DNA from: Gammaproteobacteria bacterium UBA2675
GTDB taxonomy: Bacteria; Pseudomonadota; Gammaproteobacteria; Pseudomonadales; Pseudohongiellaceae
Assembly (NCBI GenBank): GCA_002354805.1
Contig: DEMH01000003.1
Coordinates: forward strand, 1-64,000
Direction: 5' to 3'
Length of the DNA: 64,000 nucleotides
The notes beneath the pieces were generated by a model. The model ran no database searches and was not told the DNA's origin. It saw only the letters and a program-made list of their open reading frames with translations. Within the stretch, counting starts at the first letter, position 1. Every line of letters begins with the position of its first letter. Made by a program: the position numbers and the translations under genes. Shown one piece after another: positions 1-6,299 of the stretch.

Positions 1-26
1 TCGCGCCCTTGTGCGCGGCGTTAGGA
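1..26 (+). repeat. attC site, partial (3' half only)
   Basis: The first bases match the last part of the site at 2098-2175 and end in an R' box, GTTAGGA at 20-26. The left half lies outside the window. It marks the left border of the first cassette, so a coding start must lie to the right of base 20. Confidence 0.8.
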
Positions 27-32
27 GTCAAC

Positions 33-617
33 GTGGCCGATAGTCTTTCACAAATATCTGACTTTCTTATTAGCCTGGACGGGCTGAAGTTGGTAAACCG
101 CAGAACCTATATCAATGGGGGCGAGCGAGTCGAAAACTCTGCGGAACATTCCTGGCATTTGGCGATGGCTTGTTGGGCATTCTCCGAATTACTTAGCGAA
201 GACTTCGATGTATTGAAACTTGTCAAACTGGCGCTGGTGCATGATCTTGGTGAGATTGACGCAGGTGATACTTTCCTTTACAGCGCTAATCGTTCAAACG
301 CTCATGTCGACGAACGCAAGTGTGTGGAGAGAATGTCGTCACATCCGGGAAACTCGATCCCAGATCTAGTGCAGCTTTGGGAAGAGCAGGAGACTGGTAC
401 CAGTAAAGAAGCTAGATTGCTAAAGGTAATAGATCGGCTGCTGCCGTTCCTTCACAACATGAAGAGTGAGGGACGAGCATGGAGAGATAACGGAATTCAT
501 AGAAGCCAAGTACTAAAAATGCACCAATTTATTGAGAAAGAGCAGCCAGAGATCCATGAATGGGTTCTTTCAAAAGTTGAATATGCGGTGGAGCAAGGAT
601 GGCTGAAAGCCTCCTAA
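33..617 (+). CDS. HD-domain hydrolase (YfbR-like nucleotidase type), integron cassette
   Basis: Predicted metal-dependent phosphohydrolase of 194 residues. The HD signature is visible: a first His at residue 39 in an AEHSWH stretch, the HD pair at 70-71 followed by LGE, and a later Asp near 137 in KVIDRLLPF. This arrangement is typical of the YfbR/YfdR-like group that acts on nucleoside monophosphates; the substrate here is inferred only. The GTG at 33 is chosen because TAGGAG sits 6 bases upstream. A TTG at 9 is in frame but lies in the neighbouring attC, outside the cassette. The stop falls in the R'' box of the cassette's own attC. Cytoplasmic; no signal peptide. Confidence 0.85.
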   Translation: MADSLSQISDFLISLDGLKLVNRRTYINGGERVENSAEHSWHLAMACWAFSELLSEDFDVLKLVKLALVHDLGEIDAGDTFLYSANRSNAHVDERKCVERMSSHPGNSIPDLVQLWEEQETGTSKEARLLKVIDRLLPFLHNMKSEGRAWRDNGIHRSQVLKMHQFIEKEQPEIHEWVLSKVEYAVEQGWLKAS

Positions 618-669
618 CCATCAATTACACGCATCCAGCTCCGCTGGTGCGTGAACTAGGGCGTTATGC
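612..669 (+). repeat. attC site
   Basis: R'' TCCTAAC at 612-618 and R' GTTATGC at 663-669. The inner arms ACACGCA/TGCGTGA and CCAGC/GCTGG form a near-perfect hairpin. It belongs to the subfamily shared with the sites near 4106, 5624 and 6300. Cassette crossover is expected after the G of GTTATGC. Confidence 0.9.
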
Positions 670-702
670 CTACAAGCTCGTAGCGCCCAGCAGTAATATG
701 GG

Positions 703-724
703 CTAATATATGACCATAATTTAG
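703..724 (+). promoter_or_regulatory. Imperfect inverted repeat, possible antitoxin operator
   Basis: CTAATATAT and its partner ATAATTTAG form an imperfect inverted repeat (7 of 9 pairs) about 20 bases before the antitoxin start. Phd/YefM antitoxins usually repress their own operon through such palindromes. A TAATAT that could serve as a -10 box lies inside it, but no convincing -35 box was found. Confidence 0.35.
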
Positions 725-742
725 ATCCAAATAGAGGTTTTT

Positions 743-994
743 ATGCGTCAGGTATTAGCGGATTTTTCTGTAAGTATTTCAGAATTAAAGAAAAACCCTT
801 CAGCGCTGCTTTCCCAGGCCAGTGGTTCACCTATAGCAGTGCTAAATCACAACAAGCCAGCGGCCTACCTGATTCCAGCGGAGACCTACGAAGCTCTAAT
901 GGACATGATTGATGACTATGAACTGGCACAACTTGTTGAGGAGCGTCGTGGCGACAAAGATCAAGCTATAACGGTGTCGTTGGATGACTTATAA
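743..994 (+). CDS. Phd/YefM (StbD)-family antitoxin
   Basis: Antitoxin of 83 residues that should bind and neutralise the RelE-type toxin encoded next and repress the shared promoter. The N-terminal half is a typical Phd/YefM DNA-binding fold, with VSISELKKNPSALL followed by a PIAVLNHNKPAAYLIP strand. The acidic C-terminal tail (EERRGDKDQAITVSLDD) is the expected toxin-binding part. AGAGG lies 5 bases before the ATG. The gene overlaps the toxin start by 11 bases, so the pair is translationally coupled. Single-cassette TA module. Confidence 0.88.
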   Translation: MRQVLADFSVSISELKKNPSALLSQASGSPIAVLNHNKPAAYLIPAETYEALMDMIDDYELAQLVEERRGDKDQAITVSLDDL

Positions 995-1268
995 GCTGCG
1001 TTTTCTTCCGGCTGCGCTGAAGGAATGGGAAAAGCTTGGTGCTCCGATCAGGAGCCAGTTCAAGAAGAAGCTGGCAGAGCGATTGGAGAACCCCAGAGTG
1101 CCTACTGATAAGTTAAGCGGCTATGACTCCGTGTACAAAATTAAACTTCGCTCTGCTGGTTACCGGTTAGCCTATGAGGTTGTTGATGATGAGCTGTTTG
1201 TGTATGTACTTGCCGTAGGCAAGCGGGAAAAGGGCAAGGTCTACTCGTCTCTCAAAATGCGAACCTGA
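984..1268 (+). CDS. RelE/StbE-family mRNA interferase toxin
   Basis: Toxin of 94 residues expected to cleave mRNA on the ribosome. Family marks are the opening Y-K-L-R-F strand, the LSGYDSVYKIKLRSAGYRLAYEV core and a basic C-terminal segment (VGKREKGKVY) carrying the usual catalytic Arg/Lys residues. Cytoplasmic. It starts inside the antitoxin gene and has no separate promoter, so toxin output depends on antitoxin translation. The stop is followed after about 15 bases by the cassette's attC. Confidence 0.88.
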   Translation: MTYKLRFLPAALKEWEKLGAPIRSQFKKKLAERLENPRVPTDKLSGYDSVYKIKLRSAGYRLAYEVVDDELFVYVLAVGKREKGKVYSSLKMRT

Positions 1269-1283
1269 TATGAAGCAGAGCAG

Positions 1284-1403
1284 GCATAACAATCAGTTCC
1301 AGACCGACAGCGTGCACTGCGCAACATTTGTGTTACTCGCTGTCGCTCAAACAATAACACAAACGCCGCTTCATGCTCGCTGCGGCTGAACTGGGCGTTA
1401 GTT
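1284..1403 (+). repeat. attC site, long form (about 120 bp)
   Basis: R'' GCATAAC at 1284-1290 and R' GTTAGTT at 1397-1403, with a long internal imperfect hairpin. It is about twice the length of the other sites. Its R' box supplies the stop codon of the antisense gene that follows. Confidence 0.78.
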
Positions 1404-1622
1404 GCCCTGCGCTGCAGCATCGAGCTTGTCTAAAAGTTCAAGGCCGCGTTTAACATCGCCAGAGGCGGCAAAGGTACGGAATCGAGTTTCGCTGTCAAAT
1501 TCGGCGAGAGTCTGAGTAGAAATTTCTTCAATCAGTTTGTTGACGCTCATTTTTTTGCGACGAGCCAACGCCTTCAAGCGGTTATGTTTGTCGTCGGGTA
1601 GCCGGATGGTTAATGTGGCCAT
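1398..1622 (-). CDS. Ribbon-helix-helix antitoxin of a PIN toxin
   Basis: Small protein of 74 residues with a MetJ/Arc-type ribbon-helix-helix: an N-terminal strand ATLTIRLPDD, then KHNRLKALARRKKMSVNKLIEEI. The rest is a short tail likely to dock on the toxin. It is the second gene of a minus-strand pair, 4 bases after the PIN gene. Toxin-first order is less common but known. Its TAA stop (1398-1400 on the plus strand) lies inside the R' box of the preceding attC. The cassette is inverted relative to the array and needs its own promoter. Confidence 0.8.
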   Translation of the reverse strand: MATLTIRLPDDKHNRLKALARRKKMSVNKLIEEISTQTLAEFDSETRFRTFAASGDVKRGLELLDKLDAAAQGN

Positions 1623-1626
1623 GCTG

Positions 1627-2049
1627 TCATCCTCTTAACAATTGTTCAGGTGTCATTACGTGCAGTCCGGGAAATATCAGTTCAGAAGATTTGATATCCC
1701 TGACATTGTTGGTAACAACACAATAGGCATTGCCGGCAACGGCAAGCTCAATTAAAAAGTTGTCGCCTTCATCGGGCAGGTTTGGGCGCCATAGATAGTA
1801 AATGGGCACCCATTCGCAAACGCTATAGTATGCGTTGAGTAGCTCGCGAAGCTCCTCAGGCGTCAGCGGGCATTGTTCAAGGATATGAGACCGGTTCGTG
1901 ACGTCTTCATATTCCATGAACAAAGTATTGCTGATCAACGGCTTATAATGTCCCTGCAAACACCTTCGGATCAACTCCCTGGCTGGTCCAGCAGGGCCAA
2001 GCAGGGCATTGATCAGTACACTGGTGTCTATGACGACAATATTATCCAT
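1627..2049 (-). CDS. PIN-domain ribonuclease toxin
   Basis: Toxin of 140 residues, a predicted Mg-dependent RNase. PIN marks are the first Asp in VVIDTSVLINALLG (residue 8), an acidic LPDEGDNFLIELA stretch, and the closing VVTNNVRDI. A GTG at 2088 would add 13 residues, but the ATG at 2049 places the family's first strand right at the N-terminus and is preferred. No strong Shine-Dalgarno is visible. It sits directly before the ribbon-helix-helix antitoxin and opposite to the array direction. The two proteins should form an inactive complex that represses the promoter. Confidence 0.82.
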   Translation of the reverse strand: MDNIVVIDTSVLINALLGPAGPARELIRRCLQGHYKPLISNTLFMEYEDVTNRSHILEQCPLTPEELRELLNAYYSVCEWVPIYYLWRPNLPDEGDNFLIELAVAGNAYCVVTNNVRDIKSSELIFPGLHVMTPEQLLRG

Positions 2050-2062
2050 GTGAAATATGGTG

Positions 2063-2072
2063 GCATATATGC
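2063..2072. promoter_or_regulatory. Perfect 10-bp palindrome upstream of PIN/RHH pair
   Basis: GCATATATGC lies 14 bases before the PIN start, in the only non-coding stretch available to this inverted cassette. A palindrome there fits an operator for the ribbon-helix-helix antitoxin. No clear -35/-10 pair was found. Confidence 0.4.
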
Positions 2073-2097
2073 TATCACTTGGCAACACCGGAAAAGC

Positions 2098-2175
2098 AAC
2101 TAACCAAGCGCATCAATCGCCGCTTGCGGCGGCTGGGACGCTCACAAGCTCGCGCCCTTGTGCGCGGCGTTACGC
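2098..2175 (+). repeat. attC site
   Basis: R'' AACTAAC at 2098-2104 and R' GTTACGC at 2169-2175, with hairpin arms CGCCGC/GCGGCG. Its last 20 bases before R' match the partial site at the left edge of the window, so the two are recent relatives. Confidence 0.85.
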
Positions 2176-2193
2176 ATACAATTGAGTGGTCTC

Positions 2194-3435
2194 ATGGGAA
2201 GAGTTGGACGCAAGAAGAGAATGAAGGCTTTCAGAAAGTCCTTAGGAATTGGCTTGAATATTTCTGCGCCTAAAGTCTTCGATAGCGTAAAGCGCACAGA
2301 CAACTCGCCGAAACGGAACACTGAGAGTGACTTCATTTTTTATAATCGCTCTGCTCGAACCGAAATTGACAGAATACGAAATTTCATCGAAGCCTGTGTA
2401 AAGAACTATCCCCATACGGAACAACAGGAAATTGTTTCCCGTCTTCGATCCGGAGATGATGTTCATTTTCGTTCTGCATGTTTTGAACTATTTTTATATG
2501 AAGCATTGAGAAGACAGAGCTTTACACTAACTGCTCATCCAGAGCTCCCCAATGGGAGCCCTTATAGACCAGATTTTCTAGTTTCTGACGCTGAAGCCCG
2601 GTGCTTTTATCTAGAAGCAGTTTTAGCAACAGAAAACAATGAATTAGATAGAGGTGGAGAAGCCAGAAAAGGAGTTGTTTTAGATACCTTAGCGAAATTT
2701 CCTCATGATAACTTTATGATTGCGTTGGACGATGAAGGAAGCCCCAAAAGTCCTCCTAGTGGAAAAAAATTAAAGAACAAAATTCATGCGTGGTTAGATT
2801 CTCTTGATCCTGATGAAGTGCATAAAAAAATAGATAGTGCAGGCTTCGATAGCATCGAACCTTTGGTTTGGACTCATGACGATTGGCATTTGCAAATTCG
2901 CCCAATCCCTCTAAAGCCTGAACGGAGAGGACAGAGTTCTACCCTTATTGGAATCGGTGGTACGGGAGGTGGTTGGATCGATGCTTGGAGCCCTATTAGA
3001 GATGCAATTAAGTTTAAGGGCGGGAAATATGGTGATCTAGAAATTCCGTTGGTTGTAGCTGTCAATTTAGATAGCTTCCATCTTGATAGAATCGATGAAA
3101 TGCAGGCGCTTTTTGGGCAAGAGCAATTTGTTTTTAAACCTGGCAGCGATGCTGAGCCAGAAATGCGAAGGGCACCAAATGGGGCATGGTATGGAAAAAG
3201 AGGGCCGCAATATACGCGCGTTAGCGCCGCATGGATTTTTAATGACCTTCATGCTTCTTCCCTAGCGGTAAGAAATAGCACCATATATTTTAATCCCTGG
3301 GCCGCGTTACCTGCTCCAGAATCATTGAAATCTTTTCCCTTTGCAGAGCCTCAGAACGACAAAATGCACTGGAATGAAGGGCTCTCGTTTAGAGAGGTAT
3401 TTGAACTTCACGAAGGGTGGCCAGAAAATGCGTAA
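2194..3435 (+). CDS. Unknown cassette protein with possible PD-(D/E)XK nuclease core
   Basis: Protein of about 413 residues with no recognised family. One region resembles a restriction-endonuclease-like fold: Glu in FELFLYEAL (near 98-103), then RPDFLV (Asp 127), then FYLEAV (Glu 141), the spacing of E...PD...ExV cores. The Lys usual after Glu is absent. A Gly-rich GIGGTGGGWIDAW loop lies in the middle of the protein. The C-terminal half has many Trp and aromatic residues. ATG 2194 is the first start inside the cassette after the R' box; ATG 2221, preceded by AAGAAGA, is equally plausible. Composition is AT-richer than the rest of the window, fitting acquisition. Possible phage-defence or nuclease role is inference only. 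Confidence 0.6.
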   Translation: MGRVGRKKRMKAFRKSLGIGLNISAPKVFDSVKRTDNSPKRNTESDFIFYNRSARTEIDRIRNFIEACVKNYPHTEQQEIVSRLRSGDDVHFRSACFELFLYEALRRQSFTLTAHPELPNGSPYRPDFLVSDAEARCFYLEAVLATENNELDRGGEARKGVVLDTLAKFPHDNFMIALDDEGSPKSPPSGKKLKNKIHAWLDSLDPDEVHKKIDSAGFDSIEPLVWTHDDWHLQIRPIPLKPERRGQSSTLIGIGGTGGGWIDAWSPIRDAIKFKGGKYGDLEIPLVVAVNLDSFHLDRIDEMQALFGQEQFVFKPGSDAEPEMRRAPNGAWYGKRGPQYTRVSAAWIFNDLHASSLAVRNSTIYFNPWAALPAPESLKSFPFAEPQNDKMHWNEGLSFREVFELHEGWPENA

Positions 3436-3501
3436 CAAGGCGCTGTTGCCGGACTGGTTTTCCGCTGCGCTCCAAACCTGCCGCAAAGCGCGGCGTTATG
3501 C
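3430..3501 (+). repeat. attC site
   Basis: R'' GCGTAAC at 3430-3436 overlaps the stop of the preceding gene; R' GTTATGC at 3495-3501. The core hairpin uses GGTTTTCCGC and its partner. It separates the unknown cassette from higBA. Confidence 0.83.
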
Positions 3502-3504
3502 AGC

Positions 3505-3532
3505 TTGACGCTGTTGCGCAACGCGCTACACT
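3505..3532 (+). promoter_or_regulatory. higBA promoter with operator palindrome
   Basis: TTGACG (-35, 3505-3510) and TACACT (-10, 3527-3532) are separated by 16 bases. The spacer contains a perfect palindrome, GTTGCGCAAC, at 3513-3522, well placed for repression by HigA. Transcription would start about where the higB ATG lies (3540), so the message may be leaderless, in line with the lack of a Shine-Dalgarno sequence. Confidence 0.6.
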
Positions 3533-3539
3533 ATGAGTT

Positions 3540-3818
3540 ATGATCAAGTCTTTCAAGCACAAGGGATTGCGTCGCTACTACGAGACAGGAAGCACACGCG
3601 GCATCCAGGCAAATCACGCCAAACGGCTAAGAATGCAGCTGGTAGCCCTCGATACCGCAGTTGAAATCGCTGATCTTGATATTCCTGGATACGGGTTGCA
3701 CCCACTCAAAGGGAATCGAAAGGGTATATGGGCCATTACCGTAAACGGAAACTGGCGGCTTACCTTCGAGTTCTCAGACGGCAATGCGTATCTTCTTGAT
3801 TATGAGGATTACCTCTGA
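3540..3818 (+). CDS. higB: HigB-type (RelE superfamily) toxin
   Basis: Ribosome-dependent mRNA-cleaving toxin of 92 residues. Family marks are IKSFKHKGLRRYYETG at the start, LHPLKGNRKGIWAITVNGNWRLTF in the core and a closing DYEDYL. Length is normal for HigB. The toxin gene precedes the antitoxin, the defining order of higBA. Its TGA stop shares a base with the ATG of higA (TGATG), giving coupled translation. No ribosome-binding site is visible upstream, so initiation may be leaderless from the promoter just before it. Confidence 0.9.
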   Translation: MIKSFKHKGLRRYYETGSTRGIQANHAKRLRMQLVALDTAVEIADLDIPGYGLHPLKGNRKGIWAITVNGNWRLTFEFSDGNAYLLDYEDYL

Positions 3819-4111
3819 TGTCTATGCACAACCCTCCACACCCGGGCGAATTCATTCTGGCTACCTACATGGAGCCCCATGGGCTGAGCTGTCGGTATCT
3901 GGCCGAGCGGCTGGACGTTTCTCCCTCCACTTTGAATCGGATTTTGAAGCAGCAGAGCGGTGTCAGTCCGGAAATGGCACTACGGCTCTCCAAGGCGCTA
4001 GGCCGTACACCGCAGAGTTGGCTGGCCATACAGGACGCTTACGATCTGTGGCATGCGGGTAAGACCATCAAACTGGATAGGGTTCACAAAGTTGAACTCA
4101 CCGCTGCATAA
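3818..4111 (+). CDS. higA: HigA antitoxin, XRE-family
   Basis: Antitoxin of 97 residues with a helix-turn-helix of the XRE type. HPGEFILATYMEPHGLSCRYLAERLDV opens it, and the recognition region SPSTLNRILKQQSGVSPEMALRLSKALG follows at about residues 34-62. QSWLAIQDAYDL is the usual HigA/VapI continuation. It neutralises HigB and probably binds the palindrome in the shared promoter. Its TAA stop lies within the R'' box of the cassette's attC. Confidence 0.9.
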   Translation: MSMHNPPHPGEFILATYMEPHGLSCRYLAERLDVSPSTLNRILKQQSGVSPEMALRLSKALGRTPQSWLAIQDAYDLWHAGKTIKLDRVHKVELTAA

Positions 4112-4163
4112 CCATCAATTACACGCGACCAGCAAAGCTGACGCGTGAATATGGGCGTTATGT
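4106..4163 (+). repeat. attC site
   Basis: R'' GCATAAC at 4106-4112 and R' GTTATGT at 4157-4163, with arms ACACGCG/CGCGTGA. Same subfamily as the sites near 612, 5624 and 6300. Confidence 0.9.
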
Positions 4164-4220
4164 TTCTGGACTTGCCTCATCACGTACTTAAAGTAATTAA
4201 AAGAATAATGGATATTGGTT

Positions 4221-4802
4221 ATGTCTGACTGGCTCTATCTGCTGCTAATTCCCTTAGTCAGGTTTCTGATAAATATAAACGGTTGGTTCTATTTGCGAAC
4301 TGTCCTGGAGAAGCACAGAGTTTACCTCTATGGTGCAATACAATCGAATCCCAGCCCAGCTGACAAGAATAGTTCTGATAATGCGGCGCGCTGGATTACT
4401 GCGAATATGACTGAAATTAAGTCAAAGGTATCAAAGGCAGGTCTTCAGCCTTCCGTCAAATCATTTATGGAGCCAATTGGCTACGGGCATGTGCAGCAGC
4501 AGCAATTAAATGTCTTAGATAATTTGCTATTTTTAAATAAAGAGATTGTAGCCGAAGCTTGCAGATGCATAGAGATGGCAAAGGGTCATTACTACGTTCA
4601 AGCAATGTCCAGCCTTAGCCCAGTGTATTGGGCCGAAATTATCTTCTATCTTCCGCGATATCTAATATCGGCGAGTGGTATAGACACAACTTCAAAAGTT
4701 GTTGATGTATTCTCGAAGGTATCCCAGATTTTTTACTGGTTGGTTATTGTGGTAATCATCTTATTTAAGCCGGAGTTGTTGTATATCTTGGATAGCAGGT
4801 AG
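4221..4802 (+). CDS. Cassette-encoded membrane protein with two terminal helices
   Basis: Protein of 193 residues with no recognised family. One hydrophobic helix lies near the N-terminus (SDWLYLLLIPLVRFLI) and another near the C-terminus (IFYWLVIVVIILF), enclosing about 120 mostly polar residues and a moderately hydrophobic stretch (VYWAEIIFYLPRYLI). It is probably an inner-membrane protein. ATG 4221 is chosen because AATGGA lies about 9 bases upstream; an in-frame TTG two codons earlier is less likely. AT-rich, and filling a whole cassette by itself. No function can be assigned. Confidence 0.6.
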   Translation: MSDWLYLLLIPLVRFLININGWFYLRTVLEKHRVYLYGAIQSNPSPADKNSSDNAARWITANMTEIKSKVSKAGLQPSVKSFMEPIGYGHVQQQQLNVLDNLLFLNKEIVAEACRCIEMAKGHYYVQAMSSLSPVYWAEIIFYLPRYLISASGIDTTSKVVDVFSKVSQIFYWLVIVVIILFKPELLYILDSR

Positions 4803-4804
4803 AA

Positions 4805-4894
4805 ACATAACAATCCGCAGCAATCGCGCCCGTTGGTCGCTGGGGCAGCCAAAACGCTGCGCTTTTTTGACCGCCTTTGTGCGGGGCGTTATGA
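4805..4894 (+). repeat. attC site (about 90 bp)
   Basis: R'' ACATAAC at 4805-4811 and R' GTTATGA at 4888-4894, with a longer central region that includes a GCGC and TTTTTT segment. The R' box provides the TAA stop of the antisense doc gene. Confidence 0.83.
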
Positions 4895-5278
4895 GTCAAC
4901 TGAATTCGAGCGAAACCATTCGGCTAATTGCGATTCATCCAGATTGCCTGCTGCTACCGATTCCATTGCGACCACAGTGTCGGCTTCTGAGGCAGTGACG
5001 ACGAAACCATTTAGCTCTAAGAATAATGCCCCGCAGACGAAAGCAGTGCGTTTATTGCCATCTACAAATGGGTGGTTTCGTGCTATTCCAAATGTGTAAG
5101 CTGCAGCCATTTCATGCCGGCTGCAATGTGGCTCGTAGCTGAACTTGTTTTTCGGGCGATCCAGGGCTGAATGCAACAACGACTCATCACGTACCCCGGC
5201 AGGCCCGCCGTGCTCGGCAAGCAAAAGATTGTGCACGTGGCTGACGACATTGTGCTTTAGCCACTTTGGCTCTTTCAT
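4889..5278 (-). CDS. doc: Doc-family (Fic fold) toxin
   Basis: Toxin of 129 residues. Doc proteins phosphorylate elongation factor EF-Tu and so stop translation. The Fic/Doc active-site motif is intact: HPFVDGNKRTAF at residues 69-80, with the catalytic His and the NKR signature. It is the second gene of a minus-strand pair, overlapping the AbrB-type antitoxin by 4 bases (ATGA). Its TAA stop lies inside the R' box of the attC on its 3' side. Doc usually partners Phd; here the partner is a SpoVT/AbrB-fold protein, a known alternative. Confidence 0.9.
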   Translation of the reverse strand: MKEPKWLKHNVVSHVHNLLLAEHGGPAGVRDESLLHSALDRPKNKFSYEPHCSRHEMAAAYTFGIARNHPFVDGNKRTAFVCGALFLELNGFVVTASEADTVVAMESVAAGNLDESQLAEWFRSNSVDS

Positions 5279-5499
5279 TTAGCCAGCTCTTTAAGTGCAT
5301 TCTTGTATCGCTTCATAATGCCTCGGGCAGCGGTGACCTGCTCTTCAAACTCGGGGTCGTAGACCGTTAGGGTGTAGCCCTCCGGACCTTCCACCAGGTA
5401 TAGCGTGTCGCCGCGTTCGGCATTGAGTTTTCCAAGCGCTTCTTTGGGCAGCAAAATGCCCATGGAATTGCCAACGGCAGTAACCTTGACCTTAAGCAT
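5275..5499 (-). CDS. AbrB/MazE-fold antitoxin of the Doc toxin
   Basis: Antitoxin of 74 residues. The N-terminal swapped-hairpin DNA-binding fold is clear: VKVTAVGNSMGILLPKEAL, then a GDTLYLVEGPEGYTL strand. The C-terminal EEQVTAARGIMKRYKNAL is the helical toxin-binding tail. AGGATA lies about 9 bases before the ATG. It is first in the operon and its stop overlaps the doc start. It likely represses its own strong promoter through the palindrome just upstream. Confidence 0.88.
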   Translation of the reverse strand: MLKVKVTAVGNSMGILLPKEALGKLNAERGDTLYLVEGPEGYTLTVYDPEFEEQVTAARGIMKRYKNALKELAK

Positions 5500-5522
5500 A
5501 GGGGGTATCCTGTTATTACGAG

Positions 5523-5561
5523 TGTTATAACATCATATGCCTGCCTAGTAGCTGGCGTCAA
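5523..5561 (-). promoter_or_regulatory. Promoter and operator of the AbrB/Doc pair
   Basis: On the minus strand, TTGACG (5561-5556) and TATGAT (5537-5532) lie 18 bases apart, a good sigma-70 promoter. A perfect palindrome, TGTTATAACA (5523-5532), overlaps the -10 box and start point, and a half site TGTTAT lies at 5511-5516. This is where an autoregulating antitoxin would be expected to bind. Confidence 0.62.
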
Positions 5562-5623
5562 CACTCATGGGCTAAGAGTCTATGTATTTGTTGGGTGGTC
5601 ACTGCCTTGGTCAAGCTTTAGAC

Positions 5624-5681
5624 TCATAACCATCAATTCCACGCGACCAGCTGCGCTGGCGCGTGAATACGGGCGCTATAT
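5624..5681 (+). repeat. attC site with mutated R' box
   Basis: R'' TCATAAC at 5624-5630 and arms CACGCG/CGCGTG are intact and near-identical to the 612 and 4106 sites. The R' box reads GCTATAT instead of GTTATGC, so recombination is probably poor. The changed box still ends the antisense ccdB gene, now with TAG. Confidence 0.78.
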
Positions 5682-5993
5682 GCCAGAGAGTACAAAATCG
5701 ACTGCTGCGATAATGTCAGAGCGATATGCGGAAAGATCATATGCTTGAGCACCGAGTAGATTTCGATCCACGCCTGCAATGTCTTGTGTCATCGCGGTGA
5801 AGCTCTCATCGTCAAGAACGAAAACAGGGTTGAGCCTGGATAGGCTCATTGATGCAACAGTTTTAGAAGGCGTGAGCGGAATGGCGATGGTTGTTCTCAG
5901 CCCACTCAATAAATCACTTTGTATATCCAGCAGGTAAGGATACTGGGCGCATGTGGCAGGATTGGAGTTTTTATATGCCCAGAACTGCCCCAT
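5676..5993 (-). CDS. ccdB: CcdB toxin (DNA gyrase poison)
   Basis: Toxin of 105 residues that traps DNA gyrase on cleaved DNA. Matches to the family are MGQFWAYKNSN at the start, YPYLLDIQSDLLSGL, the RTTIAIPL strand, a central LNPVFVLDDESF and the closing SDIIAAVDFVLSGI, the part that contacts GyrA in known CcdB. Length is normal. A longer reading from 6083 overlaps ccdA and is rejected. The ATG overlaps the ccdA stop by ATGA. The stop lies in the R' box of the neighbouring attC. Confidence 0.93.
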   Translation of the reverse strand: MGQFWAYKNSNPATCAQYPYLLDIQSDLLSGLRTTIAIPLTPSKTVASMSLSRLNPVFVLDDESFTAMTQDIAGVDRNLLGAQAYDLSAYRSDIIAAVDFVLSGI

Positions 5994-6238
5994 CAGAACT
6001 TTCTCACGCTGTCGCTGAAAGTGCCGTTGGTTTCGACAAATTGGTTGTATGCTTGAATGGCATCGGCATTCTCGCGCAGCCATTGATCGCGCTGTTCAAT
6101 ACGGAGTTGCTCAGCCAAGGCGCGCTCCAGCGTTGCCGAAAGATTGATATTGAGACCTCTGGCCTTTTCAAGTAAGTCGCTGTTTATACTGACATTAGTG
6201 GGTTTTTTGGGGGCTTGGGAGTTGTATGCGTAGTTCAT
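5993..6238 (-). CDS. ccdA: CcdA antitoxin
   Basis: Antitoxin of 81 residues. The N-terminal part carries a ribbon-helix-helix (KKPTNVSINSDLLEKARGLNIN). The C-terminal LRENADAIQAYNQFVETNGTFSD is the typical CcdB-binding tail, including the conserved FVE..G.F.D pattern. GGAG lies about 8 bases before the ATG at 6238; the longer reading from 6361 runs through the attC and is rejected. It is the first gene of the pair and likely binds the palindromes upstream. Confidence 0.93.
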   Translation of the reverse strand: MNYAYNSQAPKKPTNVSINSDLLEKARGLNINLSATLERALAEQLRIEQRDQWLRENADAIQAYNQFVETNGTFSDSVRKF

Positions 6239-6251
6239 GTCGGTTGCTCCA

Positions 6252-6285
6252 TATACATGATGTGTATAGTTTATGCGCATACTAT
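6252..6285 (-). promoter_or_regulatory. ccdAB operator palindromes
   Basis: Two inverted repeats precede ccdA: TATACA-5-TGTATA (6252-6268) and the perfect TATGCGCATA (6272-6281), flanked by ATAGT/ACTAT. CcdA-CcdB complexes bind repeated palindromes in their promoter, so these are good operator candidates. A weak promoter (TTGCCT, 17 bases, TAAACT on the minus strand) overlaps them. Confidence 0.5.
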
Positions 6286-6299
6286 ATGGCAGGCAAGGC

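Noticed and set aside
9..32. In-frame TTG start for the HD-domain gene
   Set aside because: It lies in the attC site of the preceding cassette; GTG 33 has a proper ribosome-binding site.
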